Assembly (NCBI RefSeq): GCF_004359215.1
Contig: NC_090620.1
Location: 2,796,210 to 2,834,476, forward strand
Length of the DNA: 38,267 bases
Reading direction: 5' to 3'
Source of the DNA: Bremia lactucae
Taxonomy: Eukaryota > Oomycota > Peronosporomycetes > Peronosporales > Peronosporaceae
How positions within the stretch are numbered: position 1 is the first letter of the stretch; each line of letters opens with the position of its first letter. Under the pieces are notes generated by a model. It worked only from the letters and a program-made list of their open reading frames with translations, was not told the DNA's origin and did not search any database. Shown here piece by piece: positions 31,001-38,267 of the stretch. The translations under genes and the position numbers were made by a program.

Positions 31001-32170
31001 GTATACATTTCTACGCCTCAGGGCGTCGACATGGACCCGAGTCAAGTTTTGAAGCTCAACAGAAGCTTGTATGGTTTAAAACAGGCTGCTGCAACATGGT
31101 TCAAGACGATTTCAAACGTGTTTCGAAACATGGGTTTTGTGCCATGTGTTACAGACCCGTGCGTTTTCGTTCGTCAATATGGACACGGATCGTGGATTTA
31201 CGTAACGTTGTATGTCGACGATATGCTGATTGGAGGTACTTCTGTTAGTTTGGTTGACAAAATTGCCGATGAACTTCAAGGTCATTTCAAGTTAAAGACG
31301 CTAGGCAGTGTGAGATTTATTCTCGGCATTGAGGTGGAGTATGCACAGCAGGCAAAGAAGCTCAAGATTAGCCAAGGTGCGTGCATTGACAGAATGGTCA
31401 TCAAATTTAACCAAGTTGGAGCGAAATCGGTCAACAACCCAAGTGTGGAAGGTCAAGTCATGCTCAAGTGCATGGAAAAGGACCCGAAGATGGAGAATCG
31501 ACCCTATCGATCACTGGTCGGATCACTTCTATATGTGGCGACAGGTACAAGACCCGATATTGCGTTTGCAGTGGGTCGGCTGAGTCGTCATTTGGAAAAT
31601 CCAAGTGAAGAACACTGGAACGCAGCCATTCGTGTGCTGCGCTACCTAAAGTCGACTGCGACGCACGGAATTTGCTATCGTAGTAAACAAGGTGACCTTA
31701 AGATGAATGCTTTTAGCGATGCAGATTGGGGCAGTGACAAAGATAATCGACGTTCGACATCTGGAGTCATGGTGATGGTCAATGGCGCTCCAGTCATTTT
31801 CAAGTCGAAGCTTCAAGGCAGTGTATCACTAAGTACTGCTGAAGCTGAATATGTGGCACTTTCGTTGTGCATTCAAGAGATTTTGTGGACCAAGAGTTTA
31901 TTGATGGAGATGAAGGTCAAAATTGACGCTCCAGTCGTCGTGTATGAAGACAACCAGAGCGCTATTGCTATTGCGAAAAACGAAGGATATCAAAGTCGAG
32001 CGAAGCACATTGATATACGCTATCATTTTGTTCGCGATCAAGTCAAGGCGAAAGTGATTCAACTGGAGTATATTGAAACCAAGTCACAGCTCGCCGATTT
32101 TCTGACTAAGGCGATTTCGACCAGCAAATTCAAGTTTCTCGTGGCAAAGACAAACATTGGAGAATTCTAG
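28052..32170 (+). CDS. Ty1/copia Gag-Pol polyprotein, complete
   Basis: 1372 residues in a single frame. Residues 1-210 form a copia Gag. The zinc knuckle CYICGKKGHKKQDC is at about 220-233 and the aspartic protease LLDSGASSHM at about 257-266. A pre-integrase zinc segment (IWHARLGHL, with CEGC further on) begins at about 391. Integrase has its catalytic Asp in HSDVMGP (about 464), the second in RTDNGGEY (about 525) and the Glu in QQNGMAERMNRTL (about 563). After an acidic linker (about 690-850) comes reverse transcriptase with WVFAIKRN (about 907), YDVDTAFLNG and YVDDMLIGG (about 1053). RNase H has FSDADWGSD (about 1220), STAEAEYVAL and DNQSAIAI. All catalytic residues are present and there is no stop, so the element may be able to move. 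How Gag is made in excess over Pol is not obvious, as there is no frameshift or stop between them. Confidence 0.97.
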   Translation: MSPSTMEANTILNEDNYFVWEFNTRMKLAKKGLLEHLFTTECPGKGDVNTAAWKVNDMKAFANVCTMISPSLQSMVRSAESTAEAWEILKSFFLRRSIHNRVQMRRQLHDFKMQKGVSVMEHFLKFDELCLSMQAIGDEVSRDEQLVILLGSLSEEYDQIVKIIENVTDIDLFMAKEMLRRENEGIVRKDKKELALKATRSVKGKVFRSKETRNKFTGTCYICGKKGHKKQDCWKNSEKKQNEEQAFTVSEQEGEGWLLDSGASSHMCPFKEEFVEVRSLDRVVDISIANGETVRAAGVGTIRVVLKNQKPIRIEDVLYVPGLDRKLLSISALSAKGLHITFQKNICEIRNQHEVVTQVTQKGKLFILEYEKVESAKTCQELSVAKPVSPFIWHARLGHLPMKALKTLQNCVEGFKMTEVSDDVNHHDDICEGCVTGKSLVKTFPKSSYGEVKTTSLLQLIHSDVMGPMETKSQGGARFVVTFLDDFSRYVVAYYIAHKSEVVDKFIEYKMMMENQLSAKIKCIRTDNGGEYINKRFNQVCRNAGIIHQTTVPYSPQQNGMAERMNRTLTERTRSLLNHMQVEKKWWAEAMNTAIFITNRVTCASHPTKTPFEVCFKSKPDLSYLHVFGSQGYAHIDKAKRQKLDKKAFRCMLLGYAQGVKGYRVWNYDSKRLEITRSVVFQELPKSKFVEVVSGQDVTQHMNHHDDDDELQVQLPYTSTDNRQEPMEVDQIGTRPISPPSEFDSMSPCPDISVCPDPAFDIDDVSMEPVDVDIDTEQAIVPRGGLNNITDCSEMVPSRYGGHNEPTALTPTPSSNSQALIPLNHSDAIVPVRDVNQVDRAPKRYRIDYEQANAALEAPLTYHDAICSPQSKMWKNAIKSELNALIQKKTWSPVNKTPGLKVIGTKWVFAIKRNEHGEVDRFKARLVALGYRQTLGVDYYETYSPVANMNSFRVFLAVCCHFGMTIRQYDVDTAFLNGVLEEDVYISTPQGVDMDPSQVLKLNRSLYGLKQAAATWFKTISNVFRNMGFVPCVTDPCVFVRQYGHGSWIYVTLYVDDMLIGGTSVSLVDKIADELQGHFKLKTLGSVRFILGIEVEYAQQAKKLKISQGACIDRMVIKFNQVGAKSVNNPSVEGQVMLKCMEKDPKMENRPYRSLVGSLLYVATGTRPDIAFAVGRLSRHLENPSEEHWNAAIRVLRYLKSTATHGICYRSKQGDLKMNAFSDADWGSDKDNRRSTSGVMVMVNGAPVIFKSKLQGSVSLSTAEAEYVALSLCIQEILWTKSLLMEMKVKIDAPVVVYEDNQSAIAIAKNEGYQSRAKHIDIRYHFVRDQVKAKVIQLEYIETKSQLADFLTKAISTSKFKFLVAKTNIGEF

Positions 32171-32172
32171 TC

Positions 32173-32181
32173 GAGGAGGAG
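32173..32181 (+). other. Polypurine tract
   Basis: GAGGAGGAG directly before the 3' LTR start; this is where plus-strand DNA synthesis is primed. Confidence 0.8.
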
Positions 32182-32429
32182 TGTTGATGTTGGACATTTT
32201 GTGTACGCTCAAACATCTTTATGACGTTTGAGTGTAATCGTTTTAAAACGGACACAGAAAATGAAACCTCAGCAGTCGGTTATATGAAGAGAGAAACGAC
32301 CCAGGTGAGACCATCGTAGTGCTTCTACGAACGCGTAGCTGAATGCATGTGCAAGTTTTCTAACGACTAATATACTTTCCAATTTACCCCTTGACTACAA
32401 GTTGTCTCCTCTGCTATCGAACCCCTTTA
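32182..32429 (+). repeat. 3' LTR of the copia element
   Basis: 248 bp from TGTTGATGTTGG to CCCCTTTA. The right end is set by comparison with the 5' copy; the left end by the polypurine tract and the TG start. The flank on the right begins ATTAA. The matching target duplication on the left is hidden in the gap. Confidence 0.9.
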
Positions 32430-33200
32430 ATTAAGGGTGTGGCTATGCCGGTTACCAAATTGTAATTGACTTGGAACCATAGAAAAGGCACCTGACAACG
32501 ATCTTCACAAATTCATTTAAAGGACAAAACATTGGCTCATGATCAGAAACCGTGTTTTCGTTTGGCAATGTCAAGTGTACAGTTTTTACTAGGGAAGAAA
32601 TGGCCAAGAGCGTCCGCACTTGATTGGCAAGTCATAAAAAAAGCGAAAAGGAAGGGCAGCAAATCGAGCACGAGGGAGAAGTTGAGCTGGAAATAAGCGA
32701 CAAGGGTCGGAGATGCGCTCTTGCACATGCATGTTCGATAGTCTTAGGACGTCAAGCTAAGCATGAATTTATTTTACTTTACTTCTACCAACTTTTGGCG
32801 GAAATGCATGCTTTCCTTTCAAATAGTCGAATCTTAGTGCTCTTTTTGTACCCACTATGAGCGCAAGCAAGCCGCAATTTCCTTATTTCGCTCCACCTCA
32901 TTATTTCATTTGTAAGGCAGTCTATTCACAACATTACTCGTGTTCTTCTCATTTTAGACAGTCACTAAAACTCAGCTTTATAACCTTTGTAAGAAAATAT
33001 CGAGAAAAATCACGGATGTTGGTTTTAAAAACTGCGACATGAAAGTAACTGCTATATCGAATCGAACTTTTGTTTTATTTTATCGTAAAGAATCTCGATT
33101 CAATACGCCTTTTCGTAATCAACACTGAACACATTCTGCTAGTGTCTAAAAGTGCTATTATAGAAAATACTTTTTAACAGTGTTTATAAAAAAACTCGGT
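32430..33200. other. Intergenic region, likely original upstream region of the NUDCD1-like gene
   Basis: No supported gene. A 78-codon frame at 32624-32860 starts with a TTG and has no family match by eye. The left part is what used to lie next to the NUDCD1-like gene before the copia insertion, so it may contain that gene's old promoter (minus strand). Confidence 0.55.
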
Positions 33201-33908
33201 TCATCGCAATTCCCTCACTTGGTCCACCTCGGCCACGTCTACTTCCTCCTCGAACGCTTCGGCCTCGATTGTCCATTCCGCAAATCGCACACACAAGTTC
33301 ATCTCGTCCTCATCGGTTGTCATGTCCCCAAAGAAACTAGTAATGTACTTCCCCTTGGGTGCCTCCACTGCCTTGCATAACTCGCCATGTTTTATCACTC
33401 CAAAACGTTCCGACGTACGCAAGTTGGTCACAAACTGAATGGCGTGTATTTCTCGCCGCACTCGAAACAAGTGCACTTTAACAATACATTCATTCAGCAA
33501 AAGGACAAACATTTGTGCCACTTTCGCGGCTTTTTGCTCCTCGGGTAGATAATAGCCCTCGACTTTTACGATCGTATTGTTTGCCATGTCGATGCCGACG
33601 CTAAGCATTTGAAGATCAATCGCAAGATGTTCGAATCCCCATTTCTGCTTCGATCCTACCTTTCCCATGGACTGATACATGATCACGGAAGCGTCGTTAT
33701 CAAGAGCTGTGGCTCCGTCTCGCGAAGCCCCATCGTCGTCGTCATTATTTGAGTCGGTATCTCCAATCGCGTCCTCATGGAATAAAATCTCCGGGGTCCG
33801 GTCCTCCATTATTGCCGCACTGCCTCGACCCCAAGGCTCTTGTTCTGCATCTAATAGAGGAACGCCGTCGTCATTCGACGGGGTCGGGAGCTTCTTTGGG
33901 CTCGCCAT
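33201..33908 (-). CDS. Conserved-looking acidic protein of unknown function
   Basis: 235 residues in one exon. The ATG at 33908 is preferred to an in-frame GTG 15 codons upstream. The first 80 residues are acidic and low in complexity (DTDSNNDDDDGASRDG), probably disordered. Residues about 85-220 look folded, with alternating beta-type segments (WGFEHLAIDLQMLSVGIDM, VKVEGYYL, IHAIQFVTNLRTSERFG, GKYITSFFGDM). The last pattern recalls a jacalin-like beta-prism repeat, but this is only a resemblance. The C-terminal tail is again acidic (EAEAFEEEVDVAEVDQ). No signal peptide or membrane segment is present. It is divergent from the coiled-coil gene, 94 bp apart. Confidence 0.65.
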   Translation of the reverse strand: MASPKKLPTPSNDDGVPLLDAEQEPWGRGSAAIMEDRTPEILFHEDAIGDTDSNNDDDDGASRDGATALDNDASVIMYQSMGKVGSKQKWGFEHLAIDLQMLSVGIDMANNTIVKVEGYYLPEEQKAAKVAQMFVLLLNECIVKVHLFRVRREIHAIQFVTNLRTSERFGVIKHGELCKAVEAPKGKYITSFFGDMTTDEDEMNLCVRFAEWTIEAEAFEEEVDVAEVDQVRELR

Positions 33909-34002
33909 GAAGAGTTGCTTAAATACTTTTTTAGTCTCGTTTTGTAAAAACACATATAATTAATAATTTAATGCGTCAATTAAATAAATTAGTACACATC
34001 AA
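33909..34002. promoter_or_regulatory. Compact bidirectional promoter region
   Basis: Only 94 bp, AT-rich, lie between the two divergent ATG codons. Both 5' UTRs and core promoters must be within or very near it. Confidence 0.45.
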
Positions 34003-35338
34003 ATGTCCAGCAAGATGGAGCTGGAAGCTCCTCCTTCGGACGACCAGGTATTTACGGCACTATATATGACCAAAACGCTCGCGAAGCTGCGTGCGAATGA
34101 AAAGACGCCACAAGCCGCTGGTGTGGAGCTGCAAACTGCGCTGGTAGGTCGGTTTTTCGATCACGAGGGACCGTATTTTTTTTTAATTCGAATTGTTTTT
34201 TAAAAGAGGGAATTGCACACATTGCAACAAGAATTTGTGACAAAGCAAGCAAAACAGAATCTTTTAGACCATTTAGCACAAGTTGACGAGTTGGACGTGC
34301 TACAAAAAGTGGCAGCGTCTCGCAAAGCACAAGCAGAGGCGGATTATGACCAGGAGAAGCGAGAACTGCAGAAAGCAGTGCGCGAACGGAAAGACGCACT
34401 GGAGTTGTTGGAAAAAATCGCTGGTGAAGTTGAACAGCAGAAAAGTAAGGTACTTGAGCATGAACGGACCAAAAACATGCACGAAAAGGAGTTGGCGCAG
34501 CTGAATGAGGTGTGGAAGGAACTTCAGCGAAGAAATGCGCATCGAAAAGCGGCGGTACAAGTGGCCACGGGAGTGATGATCACGGATGAAGAGGATTGTG
34601 GCCGTGTGCTGGACCAGCAAACTCAAAATATTCAGGAGATGCATCAGAGACAAAAGCAACTCGAGGTAAGGCCATATTTGATGTGCTTATTTTGAATTGA
34701 TAATAACTTTTCAAGTATGGTTGCCTTAGGATGAAAAAATTGATATTAGTATCAAAGTGAAGCGGACTAAAAAATTAATTGAAAATTTGACAAAACAGGT
34801 GTGGTTAGGGGAAAATGGGATTGTTACATGTTGCCTCATGGGCGTATTTATTAGAACGATTTAAGGAGTAAAGACGTGGAGGTGAAACAACGGGAGCAAG
34901 ACTATATGACGCTCCAGAAAATGAAGCAATGGTGCGTTTGCATCACTGTGTGCATGGCAACGAGTCAGTGTTGTCTAAATTGCGGTTCGGCAGGTACAAC
35001 CACGTCCGCAACATAATGGAATCTGTGTCTGGATTGGAAGTTACCACTATATCCGAAAATTCGCTTGAAGTCCGAGTTTTAAAGTCACATTTAGTGCAAC
35101 TCTTTTGCCATCCTGAAAGTGCAATATTGCAGCGTGTTCAGGTACGGGATTAGGGCCTATCTTTGAATTTTTTGGATTTTGACAGTTATGGAGGCAGTTT
35201 GCCACTTCTGACGTAGTTGCCGATGATATTGTGGATGTTGCCGTGCGCGATAATAATGTCCAGTATTTACTATGCGAGTATCGCGAACGTGTTCGCGAGC
35301 ATTTGGCACGGCAAGCTGGCAGTCAAGCGTTCGATTAA
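34003..35338 (+). CDS. Coiled-coil protein with small C-terminal globular domain, possibly kinetochore-type
   Basis: Six exons: 34003-34143, 34207-34665, 34730-34800, 34866-34931, 34994-35141 and 35186-35338. Introns are 63, 64, 65, 62 and 44 nt with matching phases, giving 345 residues. Residues about 45-250 are nearly continuous charged heptads (for example DYDQEKRELQKAVRERKDAL), a long coiled coil. The last 100 residues seem folded: YNHVRNIMESVSGLEVTTI, then SLEVRVLK, and later QYLLCEYRERVREHLA. A long coiled coil followed by a small alpha/beta domain starting with such a GLEV strand is the layout of Spc24/Spc25-type (RWD) kinetochore proteins. This is a structural guess, not a match. The exact donor at 34800/34801 was chosen to avoid a stop; exon 6 after the 44-nt intron is the least usual join. 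Confidence 0.75.
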
Positions 35339-35687
35339 ATGCGAGCATGTTAAAACGCAATTGCATTGTTTATACTGCAGTTGCTTTTTCTGATGTCATC
35401 ATTTCCTTTACTGACCTCAAGCTACTAATATTGTCATTAAAGAAATATTATGGTGAATTAATCGACTTTTGTCTAAAATTTTAATGCTGTGCATGTCTGT
35501 GTGCTGCATCGATAATAATTGTAAGATTAACTTTGCTTCGGTCATGAAAGTTTCCTAGAATGAGGTAAGGAAAAAACAGTTTTGGTCGCTATTCAAAAAT
35601 AGTGTGGCCACATCCATTGCACCTTCAATAAAGCTTTGCTTAAATTTGAAAGCAAAATAGTTACTAGTATGTGCGTCAGGCTTCGTG
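35339..35687. other. Intergenic, nothing recognised
   Basis: AT-rich 3' flank of the coiled-coil gene. No gene or RNA could be supported. Confidence 0.5.
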
Positions 35688-35813
35688 TCTATGACAACCT
35701 TTGCATGGTTGCCAATAGCATCATTACAACGTACTCGCAGCTTCAAAGTATCTATGGCAACCTTTGCATGGTTGCCCATAGCATCATTACAACGTACTCG
35801 CAGCTTCAAAGTA
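35688..35813. repeat. 63-bp tandem duplication
   Basis: Two copies, 35688-35750 and 35751-35813, differ at very few positions (ATGACAAC/ATGGCAAC and GCCAATAG/GCCCATAG). A few bases of a third copy follow. Unit 2 contains GGCAACCTTTGCATGGTTGCC, a hairpin with 7-bp arms. Because 63 is a multiple of three, an antisense frame reads a 21-residue repeat, but there is no sign that it is a gene. Confidence 0.9.
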
Positions 35814-35868
35814 TCTTAGAATGAACAACCGGTCCCCCCGGTAAACGTAAGACACGATATTCTATGGA

Positions 35869-36405
35869 TCACGGATATAGAATGTTAGCTTTAATCGCTG
35901 CACTAAGGACGACAGCTATCGTAACAAATACGATCAATACCATCGATTTGCTAGACTCTCCTCGAGCTTTTAGCTCGCCGGCTTGAGGCCTTTGGCGCGG
36001 CAAGAGAGGCAAAGCGTCTGTATCAAATGTTTGAAAATACGTGCCAATCACGTTGCTTAGAGCCGTTGCCACAGGATCTGCAAGATTGTAGACGGTCGTA
36101 ATGAGTCTGTACGTGCTACTTTCGAAGCCAGGCTTCGCGATTTCAACAATCACGAGCATTTGCACGACCATAAGAATGCAGTCAGCAAGAGCAACACTTT
36201 CTGTTGCCAAGAGAACGAAAAAAATATTGCGACATTCACTGACATCACCACGGGGATAGCAATGACTAGTCCTCCAAACAACGCCATTAAAAGCGAAAGC
36301 TGCCATAGGTGCAATGATTAAAAGGATATATAGACCTCGTAGCGACAGTTGTAATGAAGATGTCTCATAGAAGGCTTTGAAATTCATGCCAATAGAAGGA
36401 ATCAA
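35869..36405 (-). pseudogene. C-terminal fragment of a folate/biopterin (BT1/FBT) family transporter
   Basis: About 178 residues are open, ending in TGA at 35869-35871. They include membrane helices (RGLYILLIIAPMAAFAFNG; FFVLLATESVALADCILMV; MVLIVFVTIAVVLSAAI) and TVYNLADPVATALSNVIG, which fits the conserved late block of the BT1 family. Full members have about 500 residues and 12 helices; the first two thirds are missing. Upstream, the frame hits a stop within about 60 bp and no other exon was found before the gypsy LTR at 36639. It is most likely a truncated copy, though a separate upstream exon lost to the gypsy insertion cannot be ruled out. Confidence 0.6.
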
Positions 36406-36638
36406 ACAGCGTGGACTGCGCTTTGCGAAAGACTCGCAAGTGTATGGTCGTTTTCAAAGTGGCTATCACGATGCATACTTTCTACCATTAAATATGAAAA
36501 TTAGTAGCAAATGATCGGTATTATTAAAAGTGTTGGTGACGCCTTTATCAAGTACTAAAAGTGCTTCGAGAAGCAGCAGGACGAGGACTCAACCAATGTA
36601 AAGATAGGGGGTGCGTCTGCGACTACCGATGGGTACAC

Positions 36639-36897
36639 TGTAACGGGCTAAAGTTGCCCTAATGTTACACAGTCCCCATTAAGTACATTTGGTACTTAAG
36701 GGGATGGTCAATTACTAAATAATAGTAATTAGACCCAACACTCGGGTGTGGTGCACAATTGTGACCAACCCTTGTGGATGTGATGCACATGGGTGCATTC
36801 ACATTAGGAGGGATGACGGCTAGCGTCATCAGTTACGCGAGGTATCTATAAAGATACGCTCGCAATACATATTAAATGATATCTATAGAGATCATTT
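36639..36897. repeat. Run of eight consecutive hairpins in the LTR U3
   Basis: Inverted repeats in order: 36639-36669 (TGTAAC..GTTACA with GGGC/GCCC), 36674-36703 (CCCC, TTAAGTAC/GTACTTAA, GGGG), 36710-36730 (AATTACTA/TAGTAATT), 36750-36766 (CACAATTGTG core), 36779-36803 (TGTGA, TGCAC/GTGCA, TCACA), 36812-36830 (GATGACG/CGTCATC), 36837-36863 (GCGAG, TATCT/AGATA, CTCGC) and 36874-36897 (AAATGAT/ATCATTT around TCTATAGA). Several are perfect. Confidence 0.85.
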
Positions 36898-37168
36898 TAA
36901 TTGGTAAAATTAGGTATTTGTATTTAATTCTATTAAATATAAATCAGTCTGAAATTTACTACCTACTTGGTAAGTGCGCACGAGGAGACGGATTACCGCT
37001 CCCGTGACGTCACTTTACCAGAGTTCTTAGTGTGTTGGGTGAGGTCGCTTGCGCGCCCACCACAACTACCTCACTGCACGCAAGAGAAGCAGGTGCAAAC
37101 CGCTTCCTCGCTGTGCTAGGGTGTGTGCTTAAGTAGAGCGTGGCCGCATTACGACGTGCCCGCCTACA
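36639..37168 (+). repeat. 5' LTR of the gypsy element (limits inferred)
   Basis: Starts TGTAACGGGC and is proposed to end CCTACA, so the ends form TGTA/TACA as usual. About 530 bp. The right end is inferred from a following TGGTAGCACTTG that could be a primer-binding site; the second LTR is outside the window, so this is not proven. Confidence 0.6.
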
Positions 37169-37170
37169 CT

Positions 37171-37188
37171 TGGTAGCACTTGAAATCC
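37171..37188 (+). promoter_or_regulatory. Possible primer-binding site of the gypsy element
   Basis: TGGTAGCACTTGAAATCC follows the proposed LTR end after two bases. TGG is the expected complement of a tRNA CCA end, but I cannot name the tRNA. Confidence 0.35.
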
Positions 37189-37224
37189 TTCCCACGACCC
37201 GCATCTCTGCGTGTGTACGTGAGG

Positions 37225-38267
37225 ATGAGCCTCAATATTGATTGGGCTCATTTTCCCCACCTCTCCGAACATCATCGGGAGGTGGCAGGGCTAATGGCGC
37301 AGGGACTTGGTGAACAAGCCCTGGCCAGGCTCCTGGGTAGTCCTCCTGAGCAACATGTTGCTCAGTTGGAGCAGTTTGAGGCATTCGTGCTCGGACAGCG
37401 GAGGGCCGCGTCCGAGGCACAGAGCCATGCTGCGGCGGAGTCCGTCACTCAGACTCAGGATGAGCTGAGGCATGAGCAGGCTCGGAGCGAGGCTCTCAAC
37501 AGGACTGTTGAGATGCTCTCTGCCCGGCCGCATCAGCCGAGGCCCATTCGGATGGACCCGCCCAAGTTCGATGGAACTGCGGCGCACACGATTGTCCACT
37601 GGCTTTTAGCCGTGGAGCAATGTGGTGTCGCCCAGCTCATCGAGGACGACAGCCGGATGGTGTCGTACGCTATGTCGCATCTGCGCGGTAAGGCCTCAGA
37701 GTGGGCTTACTCGGCGCTTATGGCGGACAGAAAAGCGTTCCCCTCATGGGCGATCTTTAAGGATAAGATTCGCGCCATGTACCAGCCGCCGAACAACGAA
37801 GTGTTGCTTCAGGCGCGCTTCTTTGGGGCGCGACAGGCGAAGCGATCTCTGCAAGAGTATGTGCAAGAGATGCGCTCGCTGTCCGCATCCATAACCGTAG
37901 GTCCGATTCCGGAGCACATTAAGGTGCCCACGTTTATGAACGGACTACGGCATGGCCCATCGCGACAGGCCCTTTTCAGAAAGGTGCCGTCGACGATGGA
38001 AGAGGCAATCCAAATTGCCTTAGTTGAGGAGCAATCCTACAACAGTGCCTCGGCGACAGCTTGGTATAAGCCGTCGGCCGAGAGGACAGATGCCACTCCT
38101 ATGGAGTTGGGCAATGCAGACGTGGTCTGTTTTAAATGCGGCAAGCGCGGCCATATGATGGCTCGCTGCTATGCCAGGGTCCCTGCTGGGGCAAAAATGC
38201 CCAGCAAGAGGACTCCCTTCCCAAAGGGCGATGGCAAGAACCAGCGTGCGAGACGCATGAGTTCTGC
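37225..38267 (+). CDS. Ty3/gypsy Gag (3' end outside the window)
   Basis: Open from ATG 37225 to the window end, about 347 residues with no stop. The first 90 residues are helical and Gln/Glu/Ala-rich. The retrotransposon Gag core follows (MDPPKFDGTAAHTIVHWLL, then AMSHLRGKASEWAY, FKDKIRAMYQPP and RSLQEYVQEMRSL), typical of gypsy-type capsid. A CCHC zinc knuckle CFKCGKRGHMMARC is near 38130-38171 and a basic tail follows. Gag packages the element RNA into particles. Protease and pol would follow. The frame is intact as far as seen, so the element may be recent. Confidence 0.92.
   Translation, partial: MSLNIDWAHFPHLSEHHREVAGLMAQGLGEQALARLLGSPPEQHVAQLEQFEAFVLGQRRAASEAQSHAAAESVTQTQDELRHEQARSEALNRTVEMLSARPHQPRPIRMDPPKFDGTAAHTIVHWLLAVEQCGVAQLIEDDSRMVSYAMSHLRGKASEWAYSALMADRKAFPSWAIFKDKIRAMYQPPNNEVLLQARFFGARQAKRSLQEYVQEMRSLSASITVGPIPEHIKVPTFMNGLRHGPSRQALFRKVPSTMEEAIQIALVEEQSYNSASATAWYKPSAERTDATPMELGNADVVCFKCGKRGHMMARCYARVPAGAKMPSKRTPFPKGDGKNQRARRMSS

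Larger units (their letters stand above)
27945..32429 (+). mobile_element. Full-length Ty1/copia retrotransposon (5' LTR cut by gap)
   Basis: Order: partial 5' LTR (27945-28047), primer-binding site (28048-28060), one long gag-pol frame (28052-32170), polypurine tract (32173-32181) and 3' LTR (32182-32429). The visible 103 bp of the two LTRs differ at two positions (G/C and A/G near their shared left end), about 2 percent, so the insertion is recent. The gag-pol frame is uninterrupted. Confidence 0.93.
36639..38267 (+). mobile_element. Ty3/gypsy retrotransposon, 5' part, continues beyond the window
   Basis: 5' LTR (about 36639-37168), possible primer-binding site and the gag gene are present. 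Pol and the 3' LTR would lie downstream of the window. The coding part is visibly more GC-rich than the LTR. Confidence 0.85.

Noticed and set aside
32624..32860. Small gene of 78 codons
   Set aside because: Starts with TTG, low complexity and no family signal.
35555..35809. Antisense protein with a 21-residue repeat
   Set aside because: Results from the 63-bp tandem duplication being divisible by three; no start context or family support.
35688..35813. CRISPR-like repeat
   Set aside because: Direct tandem copies without spacers, in a eukaryotic setting.

Overview
The window looks like nuclear DNA of an oomycete, probably a Phytophthora or downy-mildew relative. The evidence is single-copy eukaryotic genes with few, very short introns (about 44-100 nt, GT..AG), very close and often divergent or convergent gene spacing, and Ty1/copia and Ty3/gypsy elements of the type common in oomycete genomes. 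No bacterial operon, CRISPR array or rRNA gene was seen. The species cannot be fixed from sequence alone.

Region by region. 1-2019 is the 3' part of a Ty1/copia pol gene, followed by its LTR start and a tRNA-derived SINE-like element. 2.4-8.3 kb holds no convincing intact gene: it is a graveyard containing a copia gag relic, a gypsy zinc-knuckle/protease relic, an antisense copia RNase H relic and an unclassified more GC-rich block with a perfect 15-bp hairpin. 8.6-26.2 kb is a gene-dense core: a PP2C phosphatase (+), proline dehydrogenase (-), glycyl-tRNA synthetase (+), an ABC-class ATPase of the MRB1590 type (+), a MULE-derived SWIM-finger protein that seems to have lost its transposase active site (-), a HECT ubiquitin ligase with an N-terminal membrane anchor and zinc finger (-), an Atg17-like autophagy scaffold (+) and the mitochondrial insertase OXA1 (-). 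26.2-27.8 kb is a NUDCD1-like gene (-). A young, full-length copia element (27945-32429) sits directly against its 5' end, and an assembly gap of 100 N has swallowed most of the element's 5' LTR. 33.2-35.3 kb has a divergent pair: an acidic protein of unknown function (-) and a six-exon coiled-coil protein (+). 35.7-36.4 kb has a 63-bp tandem duplication and a truncated folate/biopterin transporter. The window ends in the 5' LTR and gag of a Ty3/gypsy element whose U3 is a run of eight consecutive hairpins.

The host genes do not form one pathway. Several are mitochondrial (PRODH, OXA1) or general housekeeping (GlyRS, PP2C, HECT, Atg17). I rebuilt exon structures by hand for PP2C, the ABC ATPase, HECT, Atg17-like, OXA1 and the coiled-coil gene, checking splice phases. 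They are predictions without transcript support. No clearly new multi-gene system was found; the strongest unusual signals are listed as findings.
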